From: Methanobacteriota archaeon
GTDB taxonomy: Archaea > Thermoplasmatota > Thermoplasmata > RBG-16-68-12 > JAFNFQ01
Length of the DNA stretch: 51,099 nucleotides
Direction of reading: 5' to 3'
Assembly: GCA_017885655.1 (NCBI GenBank)
Contig: JAFNFQ010000008.1
Span: 44,895-95,993 of the forward strand
Under the pieces are notes generated by a model that saw only the letters and a list, made by a program, of their open reading frames with translations, made no database searches and had not been told where the DNA came from. The translations under genes and the position numbers were made by a program. Below, piece by piece: positions 9,258-18,965 of this stretch; position 1 is the first letter of the stretch, and each line of letters starts with the position of its first letter.

Positions 9258-10598
9258 ATGAACATGGAGCAGGCGGTCCTCAGGAGGATCGTGCCTAGCG
9301 AGGAGGAGGAGAAGCGGCTGAGGGCCGCGGTGTCCTCCGTTATCGGCATGGTCACCAAGGCGATCAAGAGGATGAAGCTCAGGGCGGAGCCCGTGCTCGT
9401 CGGCTCGGTCGCCAAGGGCACCTATCTCACGCACCCCGACTTCGACGTCTTCGTGGCCTTCCCGCCAGAGACGACGAGAGAGGACCTGGAGCGCCAGGGC
9501 CTTCAGCTCGGCCAGTTCCTCAAGAACAAGAAGAAGATGTGGGCCGAGCACCCCTACACGAGCGGGACGCACATGGGGTTCGACGTGGAAATCGTCCCGT
9601 GCTACGCGATTGTCTCCGCCGATCAGAAGATGAGCGCCGTCGACAGGACGCCCTTCCACAACAAGTACGTCCTGGGCAAGATCAAGCCGGAGCAGAGAGA
9701 CCAGGTCCGGCTCCTCAAGGCATTCATGAAGGGCATCGGGGTCTACGGCGCCGAGGCGAAGGTTCAGGGATTCTCTGGATACTTGGTGGAGCTCCTCGTA
9801 CTCAAGTACGGGTCATTCCAGGATGCGCTGATGGCGGTCACGAATTGGCAGGCGGGGAATGTGATCGCTCTGGACATGCTCCCCGCCAGGATATTCGACG
9901 AGCCTCTGATCGTTGTCGACCCGGTCGATCCCAACAGGAACGTCGCCAGCGCCGTCTCGAGGCAGCAGATGGCGGTGTTCGTCCACGCGGCGAGAGAGTA
10001 TCTGAAGAAGCCGAGGATTGAGTACTTCTTTCCGAAGCCGCCGCCGAGGGCTTCCCGCCAGAAGGTCATGGACATGCTCAAGACGCGAGGGACGCACCTC
10101 ATGCTCGTGACAGCGACGGTGCCCAAGGTCACGGACGATGTTTTCTATCCCCAGATCCGCAAGGCGCTGAAGGCGTTCGAGGACCTGATTGCCCGTCACG
10201 ACTTCAGCTTCCTGCGGTCCGCGTTCGATGTCGTCGGGGGACGCGCCCTGTTCATGTTCGAGATGGAGGTCTTCGAGTTGCCAGCGGCGAAGAAGCACAT
10301 GGGCCCGCCGGTCTGGTTCAAGAACGCGCTGGACTTCCAGGAGAAGTGGCAGAAGTCGAAGGACGCCTTCGCCCCGCCATACATCGAGGACGGCCTCTGG
10401 GCGGTTGACATCAAGCGCGGGCAGGTCACCGCAGCCGACCTCGTCAAGGCGAAACTCGTGGAGATGAGCCTGGGCAAGGACCTCGACAAGACCGCGAGGA
10501 AGTCTCTTCAGGTGATTGTGGATGAGGCCGCTCTCAAACCGTCTTACCTAGGACCGATCATCGGTTTCATGGACAGAAGGTTCCAGTGGGAGCGCTGA
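9258..10598 (+). CDS. cca: CCA-adding enzyme (archaeal class I tRNA nucleotidyltransferase)
   Basis: Nucleotidyltransferase signature VLVGSVAKGTYLTHPDFDVFVAFP and archaeal CCA-like architecture over 446 aa. Confidence 0.9.
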   Translation: MNMEQAVLRRIVPSEEEEKRLRAAVSSVIGMVTKAIKRMKLRAEPVLVGSVAKGTYLTHPDFDVFVAFPPETTREDLERQGLQLGQFLKNKKKMWAEHPYTSGTHMGFDVEIVPCYAIVSADQKMSAVDRTPFHNKYVLGKIKPEQRDQVRLLKAFMKGIGVYGAEAKVQGFSGYLVELLVLKYGSFQDALMAVTNWQAGNVIALDMLPARIFDEPLIVVDPVDPNRNVASAVSRQQMAVFVHAAREYLKKPRIEYFFPKPPPRASRQKVMDMLKTRGTHLMLVTATVPKVTDDVFYPQIRKALKAFEDLIARHDFSFLRSAFDVVGGRALFMFEMEVFELPAAKKHMGPPVWFKNALDFQEKWQKSKDAFAPPYIEDGLWAVDIKRGQVTAADLVKAKLVEMSLGKDLDKTARKSLQVIVDEAALKPSYLGPIIGFMDRRFQWER

Positions 10599-10604
10599 CT
10601 TCTT

Positions 10605-11261
10605 TCACGGCATGAGCATGATTGTTACGGAGCTTGTGTGGCCGTTGATATCCGCCGCCGTCACGGTGACGAACGTATTCACGGTCACGTGTGTGACGTT
10701 ACGCGACCAGACGTCATTACCGCTTTGAGGTTCCATTAGCACCTGGCTCGCCGTCCCGATTGTTATCAGGACTGCGCTGATGCCTGCATTGTCGGTCGCC
10801 TTGGCGGTCACCACCGCCCAGTCTTTGCCGGATTGTCCGGCGCTACTGACGCTCACCTGTGCGTCGGGTGCGACTTGGGCACCATCAACGAACAGAACAA
10901 GCCCGGGGGGCGTGACATCCGAGAATGGCACGTTCATCACGAGTACCCAGATTGCAAGCCACGCGAAGAAGTAAGTCGACCCGTAGCCGAACCAGTCCTT
11001 CCTCTCCAGCTTCTTCGTGTCTACGCCGAACATCTTCGGGACGTACTTGAGGAGCAGGACGACGGCCAGTCCGGCGAAGAACGCCACGACGACGATTCCC
11101 GCCAATGTCAGGAAGTACGAGATGACGGCGGCGACTATCGCGAGGAGGGCCACCAGGAGTATCATCTTGGCGCTGGTTATCTCCTTCCGGAGGAACTCCG
11201 TCTCGTTGAACTCAGGGAGCTGGAACTCCTCTTCCTCTTCCTTCCGGCGCTTCTTCGCCAT
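10605..11261 (-). CDS. Hypothetical membrane protein, Ig-like C-terminal region
   Basis: Likely start MAKKRRKEEEEEF at 11261, downstream of the track start; hydrophobic segments MILLVALLAIVAAVISYFLTLAGIVVVAFFAGLAVVLLL and FFAWLAIWVLVMNV, then a beta-rich tail. Confidence 0.65.
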   Translation of the reverse strand: MAKKRRKEEEEEFQLPEFNETEFLRKEITSAKMILLVALLAIVAAVISYFLTLAGIVVVAFFAGLAVVLLLKYVPKMFGVDTKKLERKDWFGYGSTYFFAWLAIWVLVMNVPFSDVTPPGLVLFVDGAQVAPDAQVSVSSAGQSGKDWAVVTAKATDNAGISAVLITIGTASQVLMEPQSGNDVWSRNVTHVTVNTFVTVTAADINGHTSSVTIMLMP

Positions 11262-11314
11262 CGGCGAATGATAGAGCGGGGCGGTTAAAACCCTTTGCGG
11301 CGAAGCACCTCGGT

Positions 11315-12049
11315 CTACCTGAACATGCCAGGCGCGGGTTCGGTCAGCGCAGGTTTGGCCTGAGCCTTCAGACTCGCGATCTGCACCTCCAACTCCTTGG
11401 CCTCGGTCAGCAGCGGCTCCAGGTCTATCTCTATCTCGGGCAGCAAGTCGTCCACAGCCCTCACCAACTTCGCAGCTGCAAGGGCGTCGGGGAGATCGGG
11501 GCGGGCTTCCGCAAGTAGAGCGATCGTGTCGAAATTCGCCCACCTGCCCTCGTTGAGCAGCACGCCGGACACGCCAGATATCATCCCGCTCTCCAGCTGT
11601 TGGATCTTCGCCTTGTCGAGGTCATCCCTGGCCCTGTCGGTGCTTCCGACGCCCCACACCTGGATGTCCTGCTCGTTCCCGCCCTCGGGGAGAGGCAAGC
11701 CTTCGAGGGAGATGATGCGCTTGCACTCGTGCTTCTTCGCCCAGTCGAGCAGGCAGCGCGCGACCTTCCTGTGGATCCGGCTCGGTATGGGCACCTCGCA
11801 GAGGAACGCGGCGAGCTTCTTCTCGTCGTGGGCGTAGACGCGAGCGGGGAACTTCGGCTTCTTCGCGTAGACCATGGACAGCGGCGGGAACTCCTCGTCG
11901 TCTATCGCGCAAATCTGGTCCATCTTCAGAGTCGAGATCAGGTACGTGCATGCTATCGTACTGACCATCCCCACGGTCGGGAATCCCTCTACAACAGTCC
12001 CTCCTCTCAAGTCGACCTCGCGGAAAGTCCTCATGTCCATCTTTTCCAA
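11315..12049 (-). CDS. PAC2 family (proteasome assembly chaperone-like) protein
   Basis: VVEGFPTVGMVSTIACTYLISTLKMDQICAIDDEEFPP and GVSGVLLNEG are typical of archaeal PAC2/DUF75 proteins. Confidence 0.8.
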   Translation of the reverse strand: MEKMDMRTFREVDLRGGTVVEGFPTVGMVSTIACTYLISTLKMDQICAIDDEEFPPLSMVYAKKPKFPARVYAHDEKKLAAFLCEVPIPSRIHRKVARCLLDWAKKHECKRIISLEGLPLPEGGNEQDIQVWGVGSTDRARDDLDKAKIQQLESGMISGVSGVLLNEGRWANFDTIALLAEARPDLPDALAAAKLVRAVDDLLPEIEIDLEPLLTEAKELEVQIASLKAQAKPALTEPAPGMFR

Positions 12050-12294
12050 GCGACCACCGTCGCGGGGTATCCGTCATGCCGCGTAAATATCTTGCCAGAG
12101 TCTAGCACGCACGGCGGGGCACTCTCTCCCTAGATTCGACCGGACTAGTTCGCATATACTCTCTTATAGGAGCCGACTTATACCGGCTCCTTAAGTGGCC
12201 AGTCCGCCTGCCTGAGCTAGGATGTTACGCTATGGCATGGGCGGGTCCATTCAGATGAGGTTGAACCGCAGCAAAAGATAGAGGAGAGGAGATT

Positions 12295-13695
12295 GTGAGA
12301 TCCATGAAGGAACAAACCAAGAAGGCCAAAGACCAACCGGTCCCGACCAAGGTCAAGGGCCCTGTCAACACCGATGAACTTCTCGCGAAGGCAAAGATTC
12401 CCGGACAGCACGCGATGAAGCTTCACCCGTTCTACAGGGGGAAGATTGAAATCGTGCCGAAATGCGTCGTCCGGGATTTCAGCGACTTCGCAATCTGGTA
12501 CACGCCAGGAGTCGCGGAGCCGTGCAAGGCCATCAAAGCGGACCCGAAGCAGGTTTGGCAGCACACGAACAAGGGGAACACCGTGGCGGTGGTCAGCGAC
12601 GGGACGAGGGTGCTCGGTCTCGGCGACATCGGACCTGAGGCGGGCCTACCGGTCATGGAGGGCAAGTCCTTGCTCTTCAAGTACCTGGGAGGGGTCGACT
12701 CGTTCCCGATTTGCCTTGACACGAAGGACCCCGAGCAGATCATCCAGGCAGTCAAGTGGCTGCAGCCGTCCTTCGGAGGAATCAACCTCGAGGATATTTC
12801 ACAGCCCAAGTGCTTCTACATACTCGACCGACTGAGGAAGGAGGCGCGCATCCCGGTCTGGCACGATGACCAGCAGGGAACCGCCACCGTGGTAGTGGCG
12901 GGTGCGATGAACGCCATCAAGTTCGTCGGCAAGAAAATCTTCGAAGCCAAGGTCGCATTGATAGGGGCAGGGGCAGCAAACATCGCAGGTCTCAGGGTCA
13001 TGGTCGCCGCGGGCTTCAACCCAAAGAACATCATCATGACCGACAGTAAGGGCATCCTGAATGTCCAGAGGAAGGAGCTCCAGCAGGATTTCAAGGAGAA
13101 GTGGTGGGCGGCACAGATCACCAACGGCGAGGGCCGCTCAGGCGGCATCCCCGAGGCAATGAAAGGCGCCGACATCACGATAGCAGCATCGAAGCCCGGT
13201 CCAGGGACGATCAAGCCCGAATGGGTGAAGCTGATGGCGACCGACGCCATAGTGTTCCCCGTCGCCAACCCAGTTCCAGAGATCTGGCCATGGGAGGCGC
13301 ACGAGGCAGGTGCAAGGATTGTGGCAACAGGCCGCTCAGACTTCCCCAACCAGGTCAACAACAGCCTCGGGTTCCCCGGGATTTTCCGTGGAGTCCTTGA
13401 CGTGAGGGCGTCGACAATCACCGACGAGATGTGCATCGCTGCGGCAAGGGAACTCGCGAAGATAGCGGAGGACAAGGGCCTGCGCGAGGACTATATCGTG
13501 CCGACGATGGACGAGTGGGAGGTGTACCCGAGAGAGGCCACCGCCGTCGCAATGAAGGCGATAGAGCAGGGCGTTGCACTCGTCAAGAAGTCCCGCCAGG
13601 AGATCTACGAGGAGGCAGAGAGGATAATCCGCCGAGCCAGGGAAGAGACAAAGTTCTTAATGGATGGCAAATTCATCCCGCCTGCTCCAGCGTAA
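12295..13695 (+). CDS. NAD(P)-dependent malic enzyme
   Basis: DFAIWYTPGVAEPCKAI, GLGDIGPEAGLPVMEGKSLLFKYLGGVDSFPICLDT, VWHDDQQGTATVV, GAGAANIAG; ATG at 12304 is an alternative start. Confidence 0.93.
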   Translation: MRSMKEQTKKAKDQPVPTKVKGPVNTDELLAKAKIPGQHAMKLHPFYRGKIEIVPKCVVRDFSDFAIWYTPGVAEPCKAIKADPKQVWQHTNKGNTVAVVSDGTRVLGLGDIGPEAGLPVMEGKSLLFKYLGGVDSFPICLDTKDPEQIIQAVKWLQPSFGGINLEDISQPKCFYILDRLRKEARIPVWHDDQQGTATVVVAGAMNAIKFVGKKIFEAKVALIGAGAANIAGLRVMVAAGFNPKNIIMTDSKGILNVQRKELQQDFKEKWWAAQITNGEGRSGGIPEAMKGADITIAASKPGPGTIKPEWVKLMATDAIVFPVANPVPEIWPWEAHEAGARIVATGRSDFPNQVNNSLGFPGIFRGVLDVRASTITDEMCIAAARELAKIAEDKGLREDYIVPTMDEWEVYPREATAVAMKAIEQGVALVKKSRQEIYEEAERIIRRAREETKFLMDGKFIPPAPA

Positions 13696-13730
13696 GGATA
13701 AGCTAATTGCACGACATAGGAGGCTAGTAA

Positions 13731-15506
13731 ATGGTTACGAACAAAGGTAGCGAGACGCATCCATCCTACGAGGTCGCGGACCCCGTGGAGGCGAAGAAGC
13801 CGAGTTTCAGACTGCAGCCCAACATGATCGACTACGCGGCGACGCGGAGGAAGTTCAGCTGGGCTGAGGTCGAGAAGGAGTTCTCCTGGTCAAAGACCGG
13901 GAAGGTCAACATGGCGTACGAGGCGATTGATCGCCACGCCGAGGGCTGGCGCAGGAACAAGGTCGCCCTGTACTACATCGACGACAACAGGTATGAGAAG
14001 TACACCTTCCAGGAGATGAAGCTCCTCTCCAACAAGTTCGCGAACGTCCTGAGGAAGTACGGCATAGGCAAGGGAGAGAGGGTCTTCCTGTTCATGCCGA
14101 GGTCCCCCGAACTCTACATGAGCTTCATGGGCATCCTCAAGGTCGGTGCGATCCCCGCGCCGCTGTTCGAGGCCTTCATGGCCGAGGCTGTGAAAGACAG
14201 GGTATCCGACGCCGAGGGGATTGCGATCATCACGGTGCCGCACATGAAGGAGCGGCTCCCTGTGAAGGACCTGCCCTCGCTCAAGCACATGTTCCTGGTC
14301 AACGCAAAGGGCCAGCCGACGAGCGGGATGGAGATTGACTGGGACAAGGAGATGGAGGAGGCCTCGGACAAGCTCGACAAGATCGAATGGCTCGGGAGAG
14401 AGGACCCGCTCATACTCCACTACACATCCGGCTCGACTGGCAAGCCCAAGGGCGTCGTCCACGTCCAGAACGCGATGCTCGGGCACCTGATGACGGCCAG
14501 ATACATCCTGGACCTGCACGAGGAGGACATCTACTGGTGCACGTCGGACCCCGGCTGGGTCACTGGGACGTCCTACGGGATCTTCGGTCCCTGGCTCAAC
14601 GGCGTCTCGAATGTCATCCGCGGCGGGAGGTTCGACCCGGAGTCATGGTACAAGACGATCCAGAAGCTGAAGATCACCGTCTGGTACAGCGCCCCGACCG
14701 CGTTCAGGATGCTGCTCGGCGCGGGCGTCGAACTGCCGAAGAAGTACGACCTCTCCAGCCTGAGGTACGTCTGCTCCGTCGGCGAGCCGCTCAACCCCGA
14801 GGTCATCCGCTGGGGCTGGAAGGCGCTCGATGGCCGCACGATCCACGACAACTGGTGGATGACGGAGACTGGCCACCAGCTGATCGGCAACTACCCCTCG
14901 ATGCAGGTAAGGCTGGGCTCAATGGGCAGGCCGTTCCCCGGCACCGAGGCGGCGATCCTGGACGACAACGGCAAGCCTGTCGAACCCCTGAAGTTAGGCA
15001 ACCTGTGCATCAAGAAGGGCTGGCCTGGAATGATGAGGCAGATCTGGAAGAACCCGGAAAAGTACAACTCCTACTTCAAGTTCGACCCCTACTTCATCAC
15101 CGGCGACTCGGCACACTACGACGAGGACGGCTACTTCTGGTTCCACGGCCGCATAGACGACGTCATCAAGACGAGCGGCGAGAGAGTCGGCCCGTTCGAA
15201 GTGGAGTCGAAGTTGCTCGAACATCCCGCGGTCGCCCAAGCCGGAGTCATAGGCAAGCCGGACCCGGTGCGCGGAGAGATCATCAAGGCTTTCATCGCCC
15301 TGAGGAAGGGCTACACGCCCTCCGACGAGCTCAAGAAGGAGATCATGGACTTCGTCAAGAAGAACCTCGCGGCGCACATGGTTCCGAGGGAGATCGAGTT
15401 CAAGGCGGACCTGCCGAGGACGCGCAGCGGCAAGATCATGAGGCGAGTCCTGAAGGCTTGGGAGCTCGGACTACCGACGGGAGACCTGTCGACGCTGGAA
15501 GAGTAG
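13731..15506 (+). CDS. Acetyl-CoA synthetase-like acyl-CoA synthetase (AMP-forming)
   Basis: LHYTSGSTGKPKGVVHVQ (AMP-binding P-loop), YWCTSDPGWVTGTSYGIFGPW, GRIDDVIKTSGERVGPFEVES, RTRSGKIMRRVL. Confidence 0.92.
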   Translation: MVTNKGSETHPSYEVADPVEAKKPSFRLQPNMIDYAATRRKFSWAEVEKEFSWSKTGKVNMAYEAIDRHAEGWRRNKVALYYIDDNRYEKYTFQEMKLLSNKFANVLRKYGIGKGERVFLFMPRSPELYMSFMGILKVGAIPAPLFEAFMAEAVKDRVSDAEGIAIITVPHMKERLPVKDLPSLKHMFLVNAKGQPTSGMEIDWDKEMEEASDKLDKIEWLGREDPLILHYTSGSTGKPKGVVHVQNAMLGHLMTARYILDLHEEDIYWCTSDPGWVTGTSYGIFGPWLNGVSNVIRGGRFDPESWYKTIQKLKITVWYSAPTAFRMLLGAGVELPKKYDLSSLRYVCSVGEPLNPEVIRWGWKALDGRTIHDNWWMTETGHQLIGNYPSMQVRLGSMGRPFPGTEAAILDDNGKPVEPLKLGNLCIKKGWPGMMRQIWKNPEKYNSYFKFDPYFITGDSAHYDEDGYFWFHGRIDDVIKTSGERVGPFEVESKLLEHPAVAQAGVIGKPDPVRGEIIKAFIALRKGYTPSDELKKEIMDFVKKNLAAHMVPREIEFKADLPRTRSGKIMRRVLKAWELGLPTGDLSTLEE

Positions 15507-15597
15507 GCGCCTCCGCCAAACCCTTCCTTAATCAACGACTCCCCCAAGATGGCGCAAAGATAGTATCGGTGCCGGTATCTTCAGACAATCTAGTCGT

Positions 15598-16488
15598 TTA
15601 GTCATCCACGAGCAGCCGGTTCGCCTTCACGTAGGATCTGAGGAACCACAGGACGAAGATCCCTTCAAGCGCCTTAGTCTGCGCGCGCTCCAGGGCGGTG
15701 TAGTATCGGGCTCTTCCGACGTAAGGTATGTTGAACATCGGGTAGTCGTGGCGGTGAAGAACGAAGTTCATCAGGAGCCGGGCGATGCGACCGTTCCCGT
15801 CCGTGAAGGGGTGGATCGTCACGAACCTCAGATGCACGAGCGCGGCGAGTTCAACAGGATGCATGCGATTCCGATTGCGTGCATACCAGCTGAAGAAGTC
15901 CCTGAGCAGGGGATACACCTCGACGGGAGATGGCGGCACGAAGCCGCTGCCCGAGATGGCCGCCTGATGCTGCCTGATTTTCCTCGCGATGTCCGGTTTC
16001 GATTCGCGGAACAGGGCATCATGCCATTTGAGGATCAAAGTGAGTGACACTTCACGAGGTTCCCGCAGCATGGCAAGGAACAGATTGCGGTGGGCCTCCG
16101 CTTCCTTGAGGTCGACCAGCGGACGGTTGGGCGGTGTGAGCCCTCGCTCGAGGACATCGGCGGTTTCCCGGAGGGATAGCGTGGAGCCTTCGATGCGCTG
16201 AGTATTGTACGTGAAGAGCGTGGCGAAATTTGACAAGCTTCGCTCTCTTCCAGATGGCGGTGTGCGCCGTTGCTCCGCTTCATGCCCCTTCTTGATGCCT
16301 TCAAGTATGGGGTGCCACTTCTCGCGATAGATTGCGTCCATGAAGGAGCGCTTCCGCATCTCCAGATCCTTCGGGATATTTTTCCCGAGATATAACTCGC
16401 GCTTGGAAACACGGCCGTCAATCCGCATGGAGTGCTCCAAGTAGTAGTACTTGCGACCGTCAATCACGCGCGCTCTGACTGTGGGCAC
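15598..16488 (-). CDS. Fic/DOC family protein, probably class II
   Basis: Fic motif HPFTDGNGRIARLLMN; upstream inhibitory-helix motif TQRIEG, matching (S/T)xxxE(G/N). GTG start. Confidence 0.92.
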   Translation of the reverse strand: MPTVRARVIDGRKYYYLEHSMRIDGRVSKRELYLGKNIPKDLEMRKRSFMDAIYREKWHPILEGIKKGHEAEQRRTPPSGRERSLSNFATLFTYNTQRIEGSTLSLRETADVLERGLTPPNRPLVDLKEAEAHRNLFLAMLREPREVSLTLILKWHDALFRESKPDIARKIRQHQAAISGSGFVPPSPVEVYPLLRDFFSWYARNRNRMHPVELAALVHLRFVTIHPFTDGNGRIARLLMNFVLHRHDYPMFNIPYVGRARYYTALERAQTKALEGIFVLWFLRSYVKANRLLVDD

Positions 16489-16498
16489 GAAATCTTCA

Positions 16499-16548
16499 TA
16501 CCCCTACACATGCATTAATATTCCGTAATGATTACAAATGTAGGGGTA
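16499..16548. promoter_or_regulatory. 10-bp inverted repeat flanking a TATA-like element upstream of the fic gene
   Basis: TACCCCTACA (16499-16508) and TGTAGGGGTA (16539-16548) are perfect inverted repeats around an AT-rich spacer containing ATTAATATT and GTAATGATTAC. Confidence 0.6.
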
Positions 16549-16667
16549 CGGATAACTGAGGAGTCTCGCCCACAGGCACGCGATGTCGGGATGCTGAAAA
16601 TATCCGGCAAATAGATGCTGTGCCATAGGTTCAAAAGGTTGTCTTAGGTTGGTCTCCTGAGGACACG

Positions 16668-18965
16668 ATGAGCAGCGGCTCGACCGGTCGTGGGACAGGG
16701 GCATCGCGCAGGATGTGCGTTTTCGTGAGAGGCGCTGTCCAAGGAGTCGGATTCAGACCGTTCGTCTATAACTTAGCCAAGAGGCTCGGTCTCGGCGGTT
16801 GGGTCCTCAACTCTCCTCAGGGCGTCCAAATCGAGGTGGAGGGCGGGCAGGCGGATCTCGAGGACTTTCTCGTCCGTCTTCAGAAAGAAAAGCCCCGCCT
16901 TGCGTTCATACAGAGCCTTGAATGGTCGTACCTCGACCCCGCCAATCTCGGGGAGTTCAAGATACGGGAAAGCAAAGCTGGCGGGGAGAAGCTCGCGTTC
17001 GTCTTGCCAGACATCGCAACATGCGACCTTTGCCTAGAAGAGACAATGGACGCGAAGGACAGGAGATATCTCTACCCGTTCACCAACTGCACTCTCTGCG
17101 GCCCTCGTTTCTCCATCATCGAGAAGCTACCGTACGACCGCCCGAACACATCCATGAAGGCATTCCGGATGTGCCCTGCTTGCGCAAAGGAGTACAGGAA
17201 TCCGGAGGACAGGAGGTTCCACGCGCAGCCCATCGCCTGCCATGTGTGCGGACCGAGGTTGCAGTTGCTCGATGGCAAGGGCGCACCGATGGCGGGAGAG
17301 GAAGAGGCTCTCCTCATGGCCTGCGCGGTCGTGCGCGGCGGGAGGATACTCGGCCTGAAGGGCATCGGCGGTTTCCTGCTCTTGGCGGATGCGAGGAACG
17401 CGGAGGCGCTCACGAGGCTCAGGCAGAGGAAGCTCAGGGAAGAAAAGCCACTCGCCCTCATGTACCCGGATCTTAAGTCGGTCGAAAAGGACTGCTTCGT
17501 TGATGCTCTCGAGGCCCGTCTCCTGACATCGCCCGAGAAACCGATCGTGCTTCTCAGGAAAAGGCCGGGTGCCTCGATCTCGGACCTTGTCGCCCCCGCC
17601 AATCCGTACCTTGGAGTCATGTTGCCGTACGCCCCTCTGCACCACCTCCTGACGAGGGAGCTAGGCTTCCCCGTCGTCGCGACGAGCGGCAACTTGACGG
17701 ACGAGCCGATGGCCATCGAGACCGACGAGGCGGTCAGCAAGCTCGGGTCGATTGCCGACGCTTTCCTCACTCACGACAGGCCGATAGTGCGGCGCATGGA
17801 CGATTCGATCGCGCGCATCGTAGAAGGGCGCGAGGTCTTGCTCAGGCGGGCCAGAGGATACGCGCCGCTGCCGATTGAGGTGAACAAGAAGCTGCCCAAG
17901 GTGCTCGCGCTTGGCGGGCACCTGAAGAACACCATCGCAATGTCGAAGGGTAAGCATGTATTCGTGAGTCAGCATATCGGGGACATGGAGACGAAGGAGG
18001 CTGTGGAGGCGTTCCAGCAGGCGGTGAATGATTTCCAGAAGCTCTACGAGTTCAAGCCCGAGGTCGTAGCGACCGACCTGCATCCTGCCTATGCCTCGAC
18101 GCAGTTCGGCGAGAGCCTCGGCTTCGAGGTGCATAAAGTCCAGCATCATCTCGCCCACGTGTACTCGGTCATGGCAGACAACGGCCTTGACGGATCGCCC
18201 CTCGGCATCTCATGGGACGGGACGGGCTACGGGGAGGACAACACGGTCTGGGGCGGGGAGTTCATCATCCCGGATGGCGGGCGCGGCGAATGGCTGGCAG
18301 GGTTCGAGCCTTTCCCGCTGATTGGCGGTGAGAAGGCGATAAAGGAGCCGCGGAGGTCCGCCCTCGGCATGCTCTACGCGTGCTTCGGGAAGGAGGCGTT
18401 CGAGATGAGAGACCTCCCAACGCTGAAGGCGTTCACCGACGACGAGCTAGAATGGATGAAGGCGGCTGTAGAGCACGACGTGCAGAGCCCCAAATGCCGT
18501 TCTGTGGGGAGGCTCTTCGACGGCGTCTCCTCGATTCTCGGCATGCGCCAAAAGATATCTTATGAAGGGCAGGCTGCCATGGCCCTGGAATTTGCCGCCA
18601 ATGGGATGGCGGAAAGGATTTACCCCTTCGACATCAAGTCTGGCGGGAGGCCGAAGTATTTGATCAATTGGGGGAGAACGCTCAGTACGATTATCCAGGA
18701 TGCGAAGTCAGGCGTGGGCAACGACATAATCTCATCGCGGTTTCACGCGACCCTGGCGGAGATGGCGGCGAAGATTGCCGAGGCCTCTGGCGAGAGGCGG
18801 GTCGTCCTGTCTGGTGGTTGTTTCCAGAACGCTTTATTGGTCAGAAACTTCCAAGCGAGGCTTGGCCAGAGGGGCTTCGAGGTTTACACGCACCAGAGGA
18901 TACCGCCAAATGACGGAGGTATATCTCTCGGTCAAGTGATTGCCACGGCGGAGGCGAGAAGGTGA
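16668..18965 (+). CDS. hypF: Carbamoyltransferase HypF, [NiFe] hydrogenase maturation
   Basis: Acylphosphatase motif VRGAVQGVGFRPFVYNLAKRLGL, zinc-finger CDLCLEE...CTLCGPRFSI, YrdC and Kae1-like domains (VQHHLAHVYSV, SGGCFQN). Confidence 0.97.
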   Translation: MSSGSTGRGTGASRRMCVFVRGAVQGVGFRPFVYNLAKRLGLGGWVLNSPQGVQIEVEGGQADLEDFLVRLQKEKPRLAFIQSLEWSYLDPANLGEFKIRESKAGGEKLAFVLPDIATCDLCLEETMDAKDRRYLYPFTNCTLCGPRFSIIEKLPYDRPNTSMKAFRMCPACAKEYRNPEDRRFHAQPIACHVCGPRLQLLDGKGAPMAGEEEALLMACAVVRGGRILGLKGIGGFLLLADARNAEALTRLRQRKLREEKPLALMYPDLKSVEKDCFVDALEARLLTSPEKPIVLLRKRPGASISDLVAPANPYLGVMLPYAPLHHLLTRELGFPVVATSGNLTDEPMAIETDEAVSKLGSIADAFLTHDRPIVRRMDDSIARIVEGREVLLRRARGYAPLPIEVNKKLPKVLALGGHLKNTIAMSKGKHVFVSQHIGDMETKEAVEAFQQAVNDFQKLYEFKPEVVATDLHPAYASTQFGESLGFEVHKVQHHLAHVYSVMADNGLDGSPLGISWDGTGYGEDNTVWGGEFIIPDGGRGEWLAGFEPFPLIGGEKAIKEPRRSALGMLYACFGKEAFEMRDLPTLKAFTDDELEWMKAAVEHDVQSPKCRSVGRLFDGVSSILGMRQKISYEGQAAMALEFAANGMAERIYPFDIKSGGRPKYLINWGRTLSTIIQDAKSGVGNDIISSRFHATLAEMAAKIAEASGERRVVLSGGCFQNALLVRNFQARLGQRGFEVYTHQRIPPNDGGISLGQVIATAEARR

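Noticed and set aside
14387-15601. 404-aa + strand ORF inside the acyl-CoA synthetase
   Set aside because: Alternative frame of a strongly conserved enzyme; composition dominated by R/G/P/A/H as in frame-shadow ORFs.
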